This document shows positions 10,626-22,264 of a DNA stretch of 64,000 nt, piece after piece. The notes beneath the pieces were generated by a model. It made no database searches. It was not told the DNA's origin and saw only the letters and a list, made by a program, of their open reading frames with translations. The translations under genes were made by a program, and so were the position numbers. Position 1 is the first letter of the stretch. The number at the start of each line of letters is the position of its first letter. This DNA is from Salvator merianae (Eukaryota > Chordata > Lepidosauria > Squamata > Teiidae): NCBI GenBank assembly GCA_003586115.2, contig QVOM02000103.1:6547738-6611737 (forward strand), read 5' to 3'.

Positions 10626-11788
10626 AACTGAAATATTTAGAAAGTATCAGATTGGCAAAGCGTGCTCTGACAACAAACTACAATCATCCATGAGTGACTG
10701 TGGAAACAAACTGGAATCATATGTAGTTACCCTTAGCTTATTTCTAATTAAGCATGCTTAGGACTGTAATATAAAGCCAGAAAATTTTTTCCATCAGTAT
10801 CCATTTAAGAATTATTTTTAATTATGTCATAGTATAAAAATACAGCAAAGAATCACCTCTTCTACTGATGGCTTCAAAACATATTTGCCTAAGCCTCTTA
10901 CTATTGCTCAACAAAAATCAGAATTCAGAATGCCTTTTTTAAAAAAAAGATAACAGCATGGGTATGTGAACTCTCTGGATTGCAAGAAACTATACAATTT
11001 AGTATCTCATGCAGTCCCTCTCCCAGAATTAAAGAATTTGTTTCTTTCAGTAATTTACCACATTTTCACTTAGCTGAGATGACACATAGTAGTTACTAAA
11101 ATTAAAAAGTTATGTATGAATTATTTCCCTGCGTGATTTGATGTGCTTAGCTAATTCCTGACTATAGTTTCTTTTTAAGTCTCAATATGTAATAATAACT
11201 GATTTTGTGCCTTTATTCTATCCAACTATAAATATCTGGATTATTATCATCACTTTGTTTTTGTAACAGTTACATTTGCACTAAGTTAGGAATTGTAAAA
11301 TAATTGGTATGTCGTTATTTATGCCAGGTTGAAAAATGTATCAATGTGTAGTGGAAAGATTAGGTTAATATTCGGTGAGTTCAGCATATATAATCTGGTA
11401 TTTAAAAGACTGGTAACTGCCTTATTTTTTTTCCCCCTTTTCTGCAGACCTCATCAATTTGGCAGTGGTGGCAAATAGCTCTCCAGCCAGTCTAGCACTC
11501 AAAAAGAGATGTGACTCAACCTTTCCACAGTCACCAGATCAGTCTTGTTATCTGCAGCAACAGTAATAGGTTTTTTCCTCTGTTGCCATGCAAGATTCTC
11601 TGGGCAGGATTTGTGCAGTGCATCTGAATGGAGAGTTGACCAAGGATGCATTTAATCCTTAAGCCAAAAAGAATTTGCAGTTACTGGTTTCAGAAAAAGA
11701 CTTGTGCTGTCCTTGGTTCAAATGTCACCCTGACATAAAATCTCTAAAGACTATTCCTCACTAGATGTTTTTTATGGGTCTCACATCA

Positions 11789-11919
11789 GCCATTTCTGCA
11801 CTGGGCTTATTCCAGATTATATCCTGGAATAGGGATCTGCCATCCACATGCTGGTGCAGACTACAACAGGTCCCTATTCCAGGGTATAATCCAAAATAAA
11901 GGCCAGTGCAGAAAGAGCT
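11789..11919. mobile_element. palindromic MITE, family C, 131 bp
   Basis: Left end GCCATTTCTGCACTGG and right end CCAGTGCAGAAAGAGCT form inverted repeats. Arms continue as TTCCAGATTATATCCTGGAATAGG against CCTATTCCAGGGTATAATCC. Same family as 9275-9456 with a shorter middle. Confidence 0.75.
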
Positions 11920-12440
11920 ACGCCAGTGTTTCTTTTGTCGTAATTATTTCCAGATCTGATGTTCATGCATAAGCTCACATAGGCATGTGTGTGATTATGC
12001 CATTTACTTGTAGGACCCTAAACCATATGCTCCCCTCAATCAACCTTTCAGAGTGCTCAGAGCCAGTTTAAATATTAGGCCAGGAAAAGTAATCCTCTGA
12101 GCCTGGGCTTTTCCCTAGGCCTAATCTGGTCCCGGAATCTGGTCCCTAGACCAGATTCCAGAGGGTCACCTCTGCTGATAATGTGCTTGATTTGTAGACT
12201 GGGCTCTGCTCCTTCATTCTCAAGCCATGAACATCATATTGCTTCACATTGCTCACTGGCACAGTTCTAACACTAATCTCTCTGTGTTTCCCACTCCCCT
12301 TCTCCATGATTCTCCTTTTTCTTATGTTAAATGTGGCTGCTAAGTGCTCAGTGAGAGGGAAGAGGCATCCAGTGTAACACTCACTCTAGTTGAATTTCCT
12401 CTAGTGGCGGCATCTGAACATCATTTCTCCCTTGCACTTA
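11920..12440. other. intronic stretch, nothing recognised
   Basis: Mixed composition. The phrase CTAATCTGGTCCCGGAATCTGGTCCCTAG holds a short direct duplication. No gene was seen. Confidence 0.35.
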
Positions 12441-13060
12441 AGAAGAAGAGGTCCATCCTTGATCAGGAGTTCTTAAGCAACTATCAGCCAATTGCTGATC
12501 TTTTTCTGACCAATGTTCTCAAGGAGGCAGTGGTAGGCCAACTGTGGGCACAGTTGAATGAACCAGACTACACAGACCCATTTTAGTTTGGTTACAGCAC
12601 TGAGACTGCCTTGATCACCCTGATGAATGATCATTCACGGAAGAGAGGCAAGGGGAATATGACCCTGCTTCTTCTTCTTGATCTCTCAGTGACATTTGAT
12701 GCTGTCAGCTACACTTCCCTCCTGGATTGGATACAGAATTTAGGAACTCCAGTCCTATCTTTGGGGCAGATTCCAGAGAGTTGCTATGGGAGATTTTTTA
12801 CCATCTCTCTTAAACTTGTAAGTGAGGTTCCGCAAGGACCTATTCTACCCCTCTTGCTGCTTAATATCTATATGCAGCCACTGGGAGGGGTCAACAGGGA
12901 TTTGGAGGCTGATGACATCCAACTATCAAGTGAATCAGGCCAGGGTATGAAGCAGCACCAGAAGACAGTGATGATATTTATGACGTCTTGCAGCCTGAAA
13001 CTAAATCCAGACAAGACCTGTGTATTCCCAGTTCTCAAGTTAAGGATCGCTTTCTCTTGA
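12441..13060 (+). pseudogene. reverse transcriptase fragment of the L2-type LINE
   Basis: Translation shows NYQPIADLFLTNVLKEAV, an in-frame TAG stop at 12584-12586, FGYSTETALITLM in the same frame, then LLLLLDLSVTFDAV (motif A), VPQGPILPLLLLNIYMQPLG (motif B) and a compressed EADDIQLS where the catalytic Y/F-ADD box should be. About 15 residues seem deleted just before that box. LKLNPDKTCV follows as in L2/CR1-group polymerases. Stop, deletion and loss of frame make it non-functional. Confidence 0.75.
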
Positions 13061-13720
13061 AATAATTATTCTTCTCTGGAAAGAACAGGAGCAGAATTTT
13101 GGTGTGATCCTGGATTCACATCTCTCATTTGAATCTCAGGCAGTACCAGGAATGCTTATTTCATTCAAGGCTTCTCAAACACCTAAAGATCTTCCTCGGC
13201 AGAGAACATCTAACCATGGTGGTCCAAGCTCTTGTAATATCCAGGATAAATTCCTGGATATAGTTTTGTGGGGCTACCCCTGAAGATAGCTAGGCTGATA
13301 GTGGGAATTTCCATCAGGGCCCATGTAATACCATTTCCAAATCCAACTCAAGGCATTAATGCTGACATTTAAATCCCTCCACAACATGGGACCCAAATAT
13401 ATGGAGTGTCTCTTCCTACCCAACTATTAAGATATTTTGGAGAGGGTTGCCTTGTGATTCCAGCACTTGTGGAGGTTCATGAGCTGGAGCACAGGAGGAG
13501 AGCTTTCTCAGTAGTGGCCTCCAGGCTGAGCACACAGAGATATGCTAGGCATCAACAGAATGGAGTTTCCAGTACCTGGTAAAAATATACTAATTTGGAA
13601 TTAAACGATTGAAGATATTTTGATTTCTGTTCTCTCCTCTTATTTTTTTAATGTTGTTTTAACCTGTCAACCACCCTGAGACTGTAATGTAAAAATTATA
13701 ATGTAATAAATAGAAACAAA
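12441..13720 (+). mobile_element. L2-type LINE, broken copy
   Basis: A decayed reverse-transcriptase reading frame is followed by a C-terminal segment in shifting frames (for example 13330-13450, encoding a LKALMLTFKSLHNMGPKY-like phrase). It ends in an AT-rich tail with CAACCACCCTGAGACTGTAA near 13665-13690, typical of L2-type 3' ends from memory. It is truncated at the 5' end; no target duplication was seen. It lies in the sense orientation of LDB2. Confidence 0.7.
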
Positions 13721-13924
13721 CCCAGGTTTGTTTCTCTACTCAGTGTGGCATCACTGAGGGTGGGTGTGGCCATTATAAAATTTGGTCGTACATCAGCAAA
13801 GTACTCCTACGTTTGTTGGGGTTAAGGCTTGTTTTCGTATAGCGAAAAGCAACAACTGACAAAATGGAATTGCTGGAGTGGGGAACTCCATTTGGAACCT
13901 TGCCTTGTTTTTCAACAAACAATG
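13721..13924. other. intronic stretch, nothing recognised
   Basis: Short unique-looking sequence between the LINE tail and a MITE. Confidence 0.35.
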
Positions 13925-14140
13925 GCTGTGTTCACATTCGGTGGGGGGGAAATGCATCTCTGACGTGTCTTATTGAAGGCTCTGAGGTGGGACTGTTCAC
14001 ATGCCAGTCTGCCTCTTTCTCCTCTCAGGAACATTCTAAGCTACAGAAGGTGGACTGAGAACTCAGGGGCCATACATTACAGGTCTCTAAGGTACTTTTG
14101 AGACACTTCTTTTGCTATATATGAATGCAGCCTATGTTTT
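13925..14140 (+). mobile_element. MITE, family A
   Basis: The left end contains GGCTGTGTTCACATTCGG and GCATCTCTGACGTG. The middle has CTCTCAGGAACATTCTAAGC, and the right end has TCTCTAAGGTACTTTTGAG and TTTTGCTATATATGAATGCAGCC. Ends are inverted with respect to each other as in the other family copies. Confidence 0.65.
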
Positions 14141-14979
14141 GATCTGATGATGAAAAAGTTTCCTCATTCCAGATCCTCCCTGTTTCATAATTTACATTTC
14201 AGGTTGCATTTTTGATCTGGGGCAAATTTTCCTTACTGTTGTGTTGATTTGTTTAATAGTAAACATTGTGTTGTTTCAAGAAGCTTTTAATTAACACTGC
14301 AGGATTTTTTGCTGAATAGGACTTGTGAATAAACAGTGTAAAATTATCTTAGCCATGAGGAGAAACAGTATTAGATAACAGCACTGTAATAACTGTGATG
14401 TGAAGCCTCCAATAAAATACTTAAAGTGTATAAATAAGGGCTGTGCAATTAGTTGGGAAATATTCGTGCTGAAAGTAGAATTTTTTTAAAGCTCTTCCAA
14501 GAACTGATGCAGAGAGAATAAAGCAGAATAATGCCACCGTTATATAGCCTAATTAATATAAGCTATGTAAAATACAAATAGTTAGATCAGTTTGTGGCAA
14601 CAGCTGTATATACTGCTAAATGTCAAGCTTACAATCCTGTAAACAGAACACAGTCTGGCAAGGCTTCCAGCCAGAACTGCCCCACCTCTTGTCACTTCAT
14701 GGATGTGTTCTATAAACTGCTGTTGCTGAAAATGTATGATCACTATTGAAAAGGAGAATGAAGGGTACAGTTGTGAGAATCTGCTGTCTTTATCTGTAGC
14801 TTCTGTCTTAAAAAAAAAAAAAAGCAATGAACTAGTGAAGCATAATCCTTTGAAAAACAAATAAATAAAAGTAGTACAATATCAAATAAGTGGTAAGAAG
14901 GTAATAAGCAAATGTTGATACAGGAGAGGATTCTGTATACATTTAGAAGGTTGTTGGATGTTCTGATTGTTATTCCTAA
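14141..14979. other. intronic stretch, nothing recognised
   Basis: AT-rich, with an A14 run at 14810-14823. No gene or element ends were seen. Confidence 0.4.
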
Positions 14980-15437
14980 AGCCGTCTCCACAGTCTACCC
15001 CATTATTACAGATTAGAGTGGAGTACTTCAGTCCAGGATAGGCACTCCTCCCCAAACTGAGACGGATTGCTCCTGGCACGGAACAAGGCCATCTGCTTTG
15101 GGATAGCCTATTCCATGCCAGCCCTCATGAAAGCCTGTGCCAGCTTTGAAGGAGCTGGCATGGGGTGCCTCCGAATGCTCCAAAGGTCAGGACCAAAGGT
15201 TAGAGCTCCCAGAGGGTTTGCATGCCTCCATGGTCTGGTATATACTGCCCCCCCCCCCAGTGCACGGGACCAAAATACCATTTTGGACACTTTAGCCTGG
15301 TCTATGCTCCATTCTGTGCATATGGAACATGCTGGGACAGATTGGTGCCTCTCTTAACCTGCACTGGCATGACTAAGGGAGGTCCATAGACTCCCATCTG
15401 TTCTGTACTTGTGATGAGTATGGAAATAGCCTTAGAC
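14980..15437. mobile_element. MITE-like element, about 455 bp
   Basis: Left end TAAAGCCGTCTCCACAG and right end ATACTCATCAC...-type complement (GTATGGAAATAGCCTTAG) form an imperfect inverted pair. An internal hairpin at 15118-15168 (CATGCCAGC against GAGCTGGCATGGGG) and a C11 run at 15248 are present. It belongs to the broad group of elements here with GGCCATTTCCACA-like ends. Confidence 0.5.
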
Positions 15438-15616
15438 ACCATGGATAAGATACAAATGGCAGGCAAATTCCTTACATTCCCATTGCTAGTTCCTCAAAGG
15501 TCCTCAGGTATTTGATATCTCCCCAGTTTTTACTATGAATGTTTGCTTTAGGTGAAATTCAGTAATAAAGCTAGTAATGTAATTCAATTAATCAGATCGA
15601 AACTAGTTTGTGTTTC
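15438..15616. other. intronic stretch, nothing recognised
   Basis: Short spacer between two MITEs. Confidence 0.3.
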
Positions 15617-15922
15617 CAGAGATGTGTATGAACAAAATTCATGTTTTCAGTTCATCATTCGGTTCACCCACTTGTTCAGTTCACCGGCGAACCATTTAAT
15701 CAAACAAATGGTTGTTCATGTTCATGTTAATTTTGAACTCATTTGAAAACAAGAAATACCTTTTTCCCATTTAAAAGCCCTTATCAAGGACTAAACCGCT
15801 GGTTTAGTTTGATTAAATTTCTGGATATGCGACTCACTGCATGGTTAGTTTGATGTGAACATCTGCAAACACAAAGTGTTCAATTGAATTTTCAAACACA
15901 AACCAAACCTTGAACATCTCTA
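15617..15922. mobile_element. MITE, family G
   Basis: It begins CCAGAGATGTGTATGAAC and ends TTGAACATCTCTAG, an inverted pair. It contains GGTTCACC, GAAAACAAGAAATACC and GATGTGAACATCTGCAAAC, all shared in order with 5816-6163. Confidence 0.7.
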
Positions 15923-17949
15923 GTGTTTTTTAAAAAGAAATTCCACCTCACCCTCCTCAGATTCTTATTCAGCATGTGAAATTCACTGTACATCCTGAGA
16001 TGCAGAACCCATCTGAAAAAAAAACCCAACCTGGTCTGATTTCAGAATAAATACTTCTGGATGGATGAAAATGAAGCTAGAATAAAACAATGTGAGTTGA
16101 AACTACAATATTTTGTAATAATTGCTTTTATTAAAGATGCACTGCTGCACTGGATTCTGTATTATAAATAACTCCTTCAAAATACAAGTTGCTAGAGTGC
16201 TCAGAGTAACTCTCAGAGGAATTGTTTTAATGGCTCCCTTAGATATAAACAGAACAGCTGGATAGACTCTGTCTTCCATATTTAATAAAATCTCTGTAGG
16301 AACTCTAATATAGTCTCCAGGTTTAACAGTGGGATGTTAAACAATATGTATGTACAGCTGAAACAGCTTTCATTTTTAATATAGCTTAATTATTCACATT
16401 TATTTGTTGCATCTCTTGATATCTGTAACTTCATAAGTCATTGTTTTTTGTGAGTAATTTGAGCTGTGACTGGATCATTTTCATTCAACATCAAGTCAAG
16501 CATTCACAAGTTCTTTCAAGCCTTTTAGTACCACTTCAGATTGCAGTGGGAAGAGCAGAATGTAAAGCAAACTTCCTTTCACATAAATGTCCACAGGTAA
16601 ATCAAGCAAAGAAAAAGCCTCTTTACACATGAGAAGGTAGCATATCAGGAATGCAAAACTTACTATAAAAACTCCAACAGGAAAGATTTTGTTTTAATAT
16701 GTGAAGAACATTAACAAATATCATTTCTCATTTGCAACCTTTAAGACGTTTTGACTCAGCAGGGAGAAACATGAGTTAGATATAAATTAGAAATAGTAAT
16801 ACTTTTCTTCATGTAGGTAATTATTGTGTTATTTTTAGATGAATTATGCTTTAAACAGAACAGCCTGACATTAATGAGTATGTACCTGAACCAGCGCAAG
16901 GTAAGTTCAAAATTGTGAAGGAGTGCCTGTGGTCATAAAATGAGGTTTGTTCTAGATGCATATTACCACAAGCAAAGAATCCCATTGCCATGCTGGTTGT
17001 GCCCCAATTAACTATTACTATTCAGTATTTGGAGTGCGTGAATAAGTATCTCTGCAGCATCTAGCAATAACATGGCAAATTTAAAAATCATTATTTACTA
17101 CATTCAAGACACATCCCTAATCAGATCTTGATTACTTTGGAAGAATAGAAGAAACTGCAAGTCACAACTTCCAGCGTTTGGATGAAATAGAATGTCAACC
17201 GATGAACCAAATGGGCTACTGTTCAGTAGATTACAAAATAGACTTGAAATTAGATTAGAAGAGAATCCAAACACTTAATACTCTGGCATGTGGATTCATT
17301 GGTATTTGCTACTGTAAATGCATAAAACTATGAAGAGTAGTGATTTTTTAGAAACAAGCCACGTTAGTAGCCAACACTACTTCTTGTGAAGTGAATACCC
17401 AATTTTAACTATGTACTGTGTAAATGACAAAAAAAAACTCCCAAAATATTTTATCTGTCCTGATTTGCTCAGGATTTAGCTTCACTGAGTAACCTTAAGG
17501 GAGAAAAACCCTATCTCTATCCACTTAGTCAACACAATTTTATCTGTCATGTCTCCTCTCACTCTTTTCTGCAACTTCTCTTTATAGGGAAGCTCCTCCG
17601 GTCCCTTAACTATCTTAGGCTACCGCCAGACTTGAAGTAAACCCATCGATCCTTGCACCACTAAATTGGAAATGCTAGACATACCTGACGCATTTCCAAT
17701 GAAGTGCCAGTTGCAATATGCAAAAAGCTTATATGATTAGCCCTCTGGAGACTTCCAGAAGCTAGCCAATCATGTGAAATAATCAAAAGAAAGGAGGTGG
17801 GTACTTTGCTGGATTCCACTAGTCTTCAGCAGGGTGACTGCATAAGCAATTCACCAAATGCTCTGGAAAGTGGATGTTTGCTGCTCGCGTCTGGTGGGAC
17901 ACAGCAAGAGGGAATGGCAGATCTCACATTGGCAGGAAATGTGTAGATC
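15923..17949. other. intronic stretch
   Basis: Mostly AT-rich sequence without a recognisable gene. From about 17620 to 17945 the composition rises in GC and has repeat-like phrases (GGAAATGCTAGACATAC, then GCATTTCCAATGAAGTGCC as a loose inverted pair), probably an unclassified MITE. Confidence 0.35.
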
Positions 17950-18195
17950 TCACATTTCCTCTTGCTATCTGGAGGCAGTGTAAGTTGCACTCCTCTGAAC
18001 CTTCTCCAACTCTGCTATATCCTTTTTAAGATGTGATGACCAAAACTGCACACAGTATTCCAGTTGTGGTTGCACCACTGATTTGTATAAGAATATTACA
18101 GGAAGGCCACATTTTATGCTAATTGAGTTTGCGCAGTTTCAGCCTAACATGTTTTACTAATTGAGACCTTGCTTCACTATTAAGTGGTATTAAGC
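17950..18195 (-). mobile_element. CR1 LINE, downstream part of a copy split by L1
   Basis: On the minus strand this reads as the CR1 polymerase C-terminal region: a phrase like EYCVQFWSSHLKKDIAELEK can be followed at 17990-18090 with several breaks. The same CR1 continues at 21350 on the far side of the inserted L1. The last 12 bases, GTGGTATTAAGC (18184-18195), are one copy of the L1 target-site duplication. Confidence 0.7.
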
Positions 18196-18437
18196 TTTTT
18201 ATTTTACATTCATTCTTTTTAAAAACATTATTTATTATACAAAAGCAAACCAAATTAAAGTAATACATTGAAAATCTCCCAACTCCCTTGGTGAGCCCAC
18301 CCCCGACCTAATCTAACACATATGGAAGGTTTCTAATACCTGATTTCTTTCCTGGTCAGTCCCTGCTTCCTTCACCAAATATTCCTCTATCAATTTATCA
18401 CTATCCATTTATCAGTATTCCACTACTGATGTTGATT

Positions 18438-19374
18438 CTATTTGAATAATTTTCCATACTTCCTCTGGAATCCTCTCTCAAAATTTCTGTACCTCCCACA
18501 ATTCCAAAATTGATGTATATACGTTCTCTTCATTAGACATCCATGCTGACAATTTGAATTAGTTCTTCTAAATGTATGAGCTATTTGACAGGGGGTTCTG
18601 TACCACTTATGTAAAAGCTTCATCCTCATTTCCTTTACCCTATTTTGTTTTGTTCTTTTAATGCTTATAATCTCCCTATGAATATCCTCTTCTATCCTGA
18701 TATCATCTTTCCAACGTTTCCACAATGAGTGCTTGATTTTATTCCCCATACCTATGATGAGTTCCATCCTCCTCCCTTTTCTCCATTCATTATCTGTTGT
18801 ACCACCTTCTCCCAAGGGGTGTTTTCTTTCCCAATCAACCCTTTTATCTCTTCCTTATTAATATAATTCCATAATCCTCTTATTAATAACCAATTATTTC
18901 TTCCCAACATTCTTTCCAATTCAACTACTGATAATGAAATTCCCCCTTCATCAAATAAATGTTCCAACCTTACAATACCTTGCTCCTTCATCTTTTCAAT
19001 CATCCTTTCCTCAACCACTTTATTTCTGCTATTCACAACACCTATCTATTATTTCCTTTTGCCAATATTTTTTCCATGTTTGCATTACTTCTCTCTGGGG
19101 TCCCAAATATTTTTCTTGTTTATTCTTTTTTTAATAAATTAAATATTAATTCCTTATTCCATACACCATTCATGTCTCTTTCCATTCTACTCCATTTCTT
19201 ATTAGTATATTGTAACTCCACTAACCTCATTATCTGAAATGCATCATGATACTGCTCCAAACTAGGGATACCCCATCTCCCCTCCTCCAGTGTGGCTGTT
19301 AATGCCATCTTCCTTAACCTCAGGTTCTTATTACCTGCCAGCCACCAATTCATTTTCTTGTCCGAGCCTCTCAA
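18438..19374 (-). pseudogene. L1 copy A ORF2 C-terminal fragments
   Basis: Three overlapping frames (19374-19120, 19036-18752, 18815-18438) encode NWWLAGNKNLRLRKMALT, EGRWGIPSLEQYHDAFQI, NRVKEMRMKLLHKWYRTP and a Cys/His segment (CQHGCLMKRTYIHQFWNCG). The last two match in order the region RVQEMVLKIFYRWHRTP and CWHGYGHRGIYFHLW of L1 copy B. Frames are interrupted by shifts. Confidence 0.8.
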
Positions 19375-19758
19375 AACTTTTATTGGTCTCCATTCCTCAG
19401 CATCTGCAATATGAACATTTTTTTTGGAAATAAAATCTTAAAAGCTCTAATTCTTGTAAGAAAGCTCAAATATTTCTTCTTCCAACTCTTTACCTGTTTA
19501 TTAATCTTTTTCCATGCCTAATTATAATTTCCAGTACCTAACATATCCAATTTTTTTGTTATATGAACTCCTAGATATTTAAATTTCTTTAAACCTAACG
19601 TTAAACCTGATATATTATTTATACTTAATTGCTCTGCTGGAGGAGCATTCAGAAACAATTTCAGATTTCTCCATATTCACCATTAGGCCCCATTGCATCT
19701 TAAAGTTTTCTAAAATCCCTCTTACCCCCTTACGTACCATCTGTATAGGCTGTTCTGT

Positions 19759-20557
19759 AATCAATATTGCATCATCAACAAATAAATTAATCTTTAACTC
19801 TTCTCTTCCTACTTCATAACCATCCTAACTATTCCTGTCCCTTATCTGCTTGGCTAATATTTCTATAACCATAACAAATAGTAAAGGTGACAATGGGCAA
19901 CCTTGTTTTGTTCCACTATTAATCTTTATTCTATTTGATCTTGCCCAATTAACACTGACATAAGCAAAATTATCTTCATAAATGTTTTTCAATGTCTCAC
20001 AAAATTTTCTCCCTAATCCATAGGCTACACATGCATTCTATAAAAAAACTATGATTTACCATATGAAATGCTTTATAAACATCTAATTTCAAAAGGGCTA
20101 ATTTTCTTCTATTTTTATTAGCATGATACATTACATTAACTACATTCCTAATAGGTTCCCCTGCCTGCCTGCCTTTTACAAAACAATACTGGTCTTCCAT
20201 TATTATACTCGTGAGAATTTGATCTAATTAATTGCTTAGCACTTTTGCAAATATCTTATAATTTTGATTACTCAAACTACTCAGCCTATAAGATTCTGGG
20301 TACATCGAATCCCTCCCCTGTTTTGCTATTGTCATTATCTCTGAATATCTCCATAAATCTGGAAAACATTGTTTTTTAAATATCTCCTGAAATAAGTTTT
20401 TCAAATGAGGAATTATTACCACCTTAAAAGTTTTATAAAAAACTACTGTAAATCCATCTGGTTCAGGGAATTTACCCACCTTCAATCCATCTATAGCTTT
20501 TGCTACCTCTTCTTCCATTATAGAATCATTCAACATATTTTGTTGTTCTGTATTCAT
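19759..20557 (-). pseudogene. L1 copy A reverse transcriptase fragments
   Basis: The frame 20557-20228 gives VAKAIDGLKVGKFPEPDGFT and SYRLSSLSNQNYKIFAKVLS, the start of the L1 polymerase. The frame 20200-19997 gives FVKGRQAGEPIRNVVNVM and LALLKLDVYKAFHMVNH, with motif A Asp (LDVYKAF). The catalytic box reads FVDDAILI at 19782-19759 in another frame. Frame changes between these blocks make it inactive. Confidence 0.85.
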
Positions 20558-20929
20558 TTTCCTTTTGTTCTCTCCTCACTCCTCTCTCCTTATATAGTCT
20601 TTCATAAAATCTAGGCATTACCTCCTTAATCTTCTCGCTCTCCACTTCCTTTTGTCCATTTTCATTTTTTAACTTGGTTATCCACAGTTTTTTCTTTTCT
20701 CTTTTTAAAATATCTTGTTAGCTTCTTCATAGACTTTATATTCCCATCCCTGAAATTCATTCTTAACATACATCTTCTTTCTGTTTAGCTCTTCCACATC
20801 CATAATTTCTCCCTCTTTTCCTCCTGAAGAGACTGCCTTATCCTATCAACTTATGTTCTTATATGTTCCACCTGTAACCTTTCAATTTCTTTATTTAGCC
20901 CCCTCCTTTTTCTTATCCTACTTGCTAAG

Positions 20930-21259
20930 CTAATAAATTTCCCCCTCAAAACCACCTTGAAAGCTTCCCAACGAATCCCCTTCCCCTCCATTAATTTCAA
21001 AATACTCCTTCATTTCTTTTTCCAACTTGTCTTTATATTCCTCCTTCGAAATCACTGTTGGATCAAACATCCAAACTCTTCTTTCATCCTGTTCAAAGGC
21101 CACTATAATGGAGGCATGATTCAATATCCAAAAATCTTTTACCTCCACCTCTTTCATCCTAATTTGATTCGTAATCCCCACCAAAATATAGTCAACACTG
21201 CTATATGTTTTTTTGTCTTGATGAATAATATGTATAATTCCTGTTATGTGTCCCTTCAC
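20930..21259 (-). pseudogene. L1 copy A endonuclease C-terminal fragment
   Basis: The sequence YSSVDYILVG corresponds to the YSRIDY/FL motif of L1 apurinic-type endonucleases, followed by a helical linker (DPTVISKEEYKDKLEKEMK). The N-terminal catalytic half of the endonuclease is missing because the element is 5'-truncated. Confidence 0.75.
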
Positions 21260-21337
21260 ACATGTCCCTCAAGCCCCAATTTTGAATAGCCCTTCTCTTC
21301 TCCTTGAATGTGGCCTTGTTACCCCTTGAATTATTAT

Positions 21338-21808
21338 GTGGTATTAAGCATTCCTGTTACAATTTCATGTGCTTTTTCTAACATTAAAGGTCTGTTACTT
21401 GCTTGATGAATGGAATCATCATATTCAACAGGGGCCTATTGTATAATATTAGCATGTCTGCTTTGGGTACATTTTTATTATTCTTTGCATGCTATTGGCT
21501 TTTTTTTTTATAGTGGGTGTATCCTGTGTCAACACTTTCATTGAACTTTCTACCATTACTTCAAGATATTTTTTCTGATTGGTCACGGTCAGCTCTGATC
21601 CCATTACTGTATATGAGTAGTTAGAATTTTCAGTTCCAATGTGCATCACTTTGTACTTGTTCATGTTAAATATTATCTGCCATTTTGAAGCTCAGTTCTC
21701 AATGTGCAAAGGTCGCTTTGGAATTCTTTGCAGTCCCCTTTTTATTTGTTGGTGACATCAACAAACAGCTATTCTACTAGTCATGCATGATCATTCATAA
21801 GTATGTTA
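21338..21808 (-). mobile_element. CR1 LINE, upstream part of the copy split by L1
   Basis: The first 12 bases are the second copy of the L1 target duplication. On the minus strand, 21664-21449 encodes KYKVMHIGTENSNYSYTVMG and KKYLEVMVESSMKV, the CR1 polymerase region just after the catalytic box (family pattern KCKVMHIG...). The same reading continues across the L1 at 18183. Confidence 0.85.
21449..21664 (-). pseudogene. CR1 reverse transcriptase fragment
   Basis: A 71-codon frame with VMHIGTENSNYSYTVMGSEL, then TIKKKANSMQRIIKM (family: VKKANSMLGIIRKG). It is closed by stops on both sides and lacks the catalytic residues. Confidence 0.8.
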
Positions 21809-22025
21809 AGAACATAAGAGGAGCCCTGCTGGATCAGGTCACACAGCCCATCTTGTCCAGCGTCCTGTCTCCCACAGTGGCCCACCAATTGCTTCTGGGC
21901 ATTCTCAAGCCGAAAACAAAGGCAAAATGTTTATGTGAGCTCTCTGCAAATGGCCTTTAGAGGCATCCTGTCTGTCTATTCAACCTGGAGGCAGTACTTA
22001 GACATCGTTCTAGTAGCCATTGATG
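21809..22025 (-). mobile_element. CR1 3' end, nested in another CR1
   Basis: It starts AAGAACATAAGAGGAGCCCT, then GCTGGATCAGGTC, the complement of the squamate CR1 3' end also visible at 51130-51210 and 60540-60648. CR1 coding sequence on both sides (21350-21800 and 22026-22200) shows that a 5'-truncated CR1 tail landed in an older CR1. ATGTTAA occurs on both sides (21793 region and 22024 region), possibly a short target duplication. Confidence 0.65.
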
Positions 22026-22200
22026 TTAAAAAGGCCCCAGGAGAGAACACTGGGAGAAATCACTTGTCATAATGGAGAGACACCCATTTATTCCTGTTCT
22101 CTCTTTTCTATTTCTTAGCCAGTTGCTTATCCACAGTAGGACCTGTCTTTTTATTTGATTATTGTTGAGATAATAGAGAAGTCTTTGATGAGGGACTTTA
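22026..22200 (-). mobile_element. CR1 LINE, further upstream fragment
   Basis: The stretch containing TCTTTGATGAGGGACTTTACC and CAGTTGCTTATCCACAGTAGG is the complement of a CR1 ORF2 region that I recall as widespread in sauropsids. It probably belongs to the same copy as 21350-21800. Confidence 0.55.
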
Positions 22201-22264
22201 CCAGCAGTTTTGTTTTGTTTTTAAAGTAGATATGAATTCTTCTACATTGTATTATCAATCCAAC

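Larger units (their letters stand above)
9457..11788. other. intronic stretch
   Basis: No gene is supported. A 188-codon open frame at 10195-10761 uses a non-ATG start and runs through the repeat fragment at 10570-10625, so it is rejected. Segment 9905-10080 is richer in homeodomain-type TAATTA sites and CpG than its surroundings. From 10780 to 11450 the sequence is AT-rich and featureless. Confidence 0.4.
18196..21337 (-). mobile_element. L1 LINE copy A, 5'-truncated, with 12-bp target-site duplication
   Basis: A 3.1 kb L1 lies in antisense orientation to LDB2. The flanking direct repeats are GTGGTATTAAGC at 18184-18195 and 21338-21349. Next to the left repeat is a T-rich stretch, the complement of the A-rich tail. 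ORF2 can be followed from the endonuclease C-terminal part (21259) to the C-terminus (about 18438), with many stops and frameshifts. No ORF1 or 5' UTR remains, so reverse transcription stopped early. It belongs to the same L1 lineage as 61830-64000 but is older and more damaged. Confidence 0.9.

Noticed and set aside
10195..10761. 188-codon open frame on the + strand
   Set aside because: It relies on a non-ATG start, runs through a known-type repeat fragment (10570-10625), has no recognised domain and no splice context. A frame of this length can arise by chance in 64 kb.
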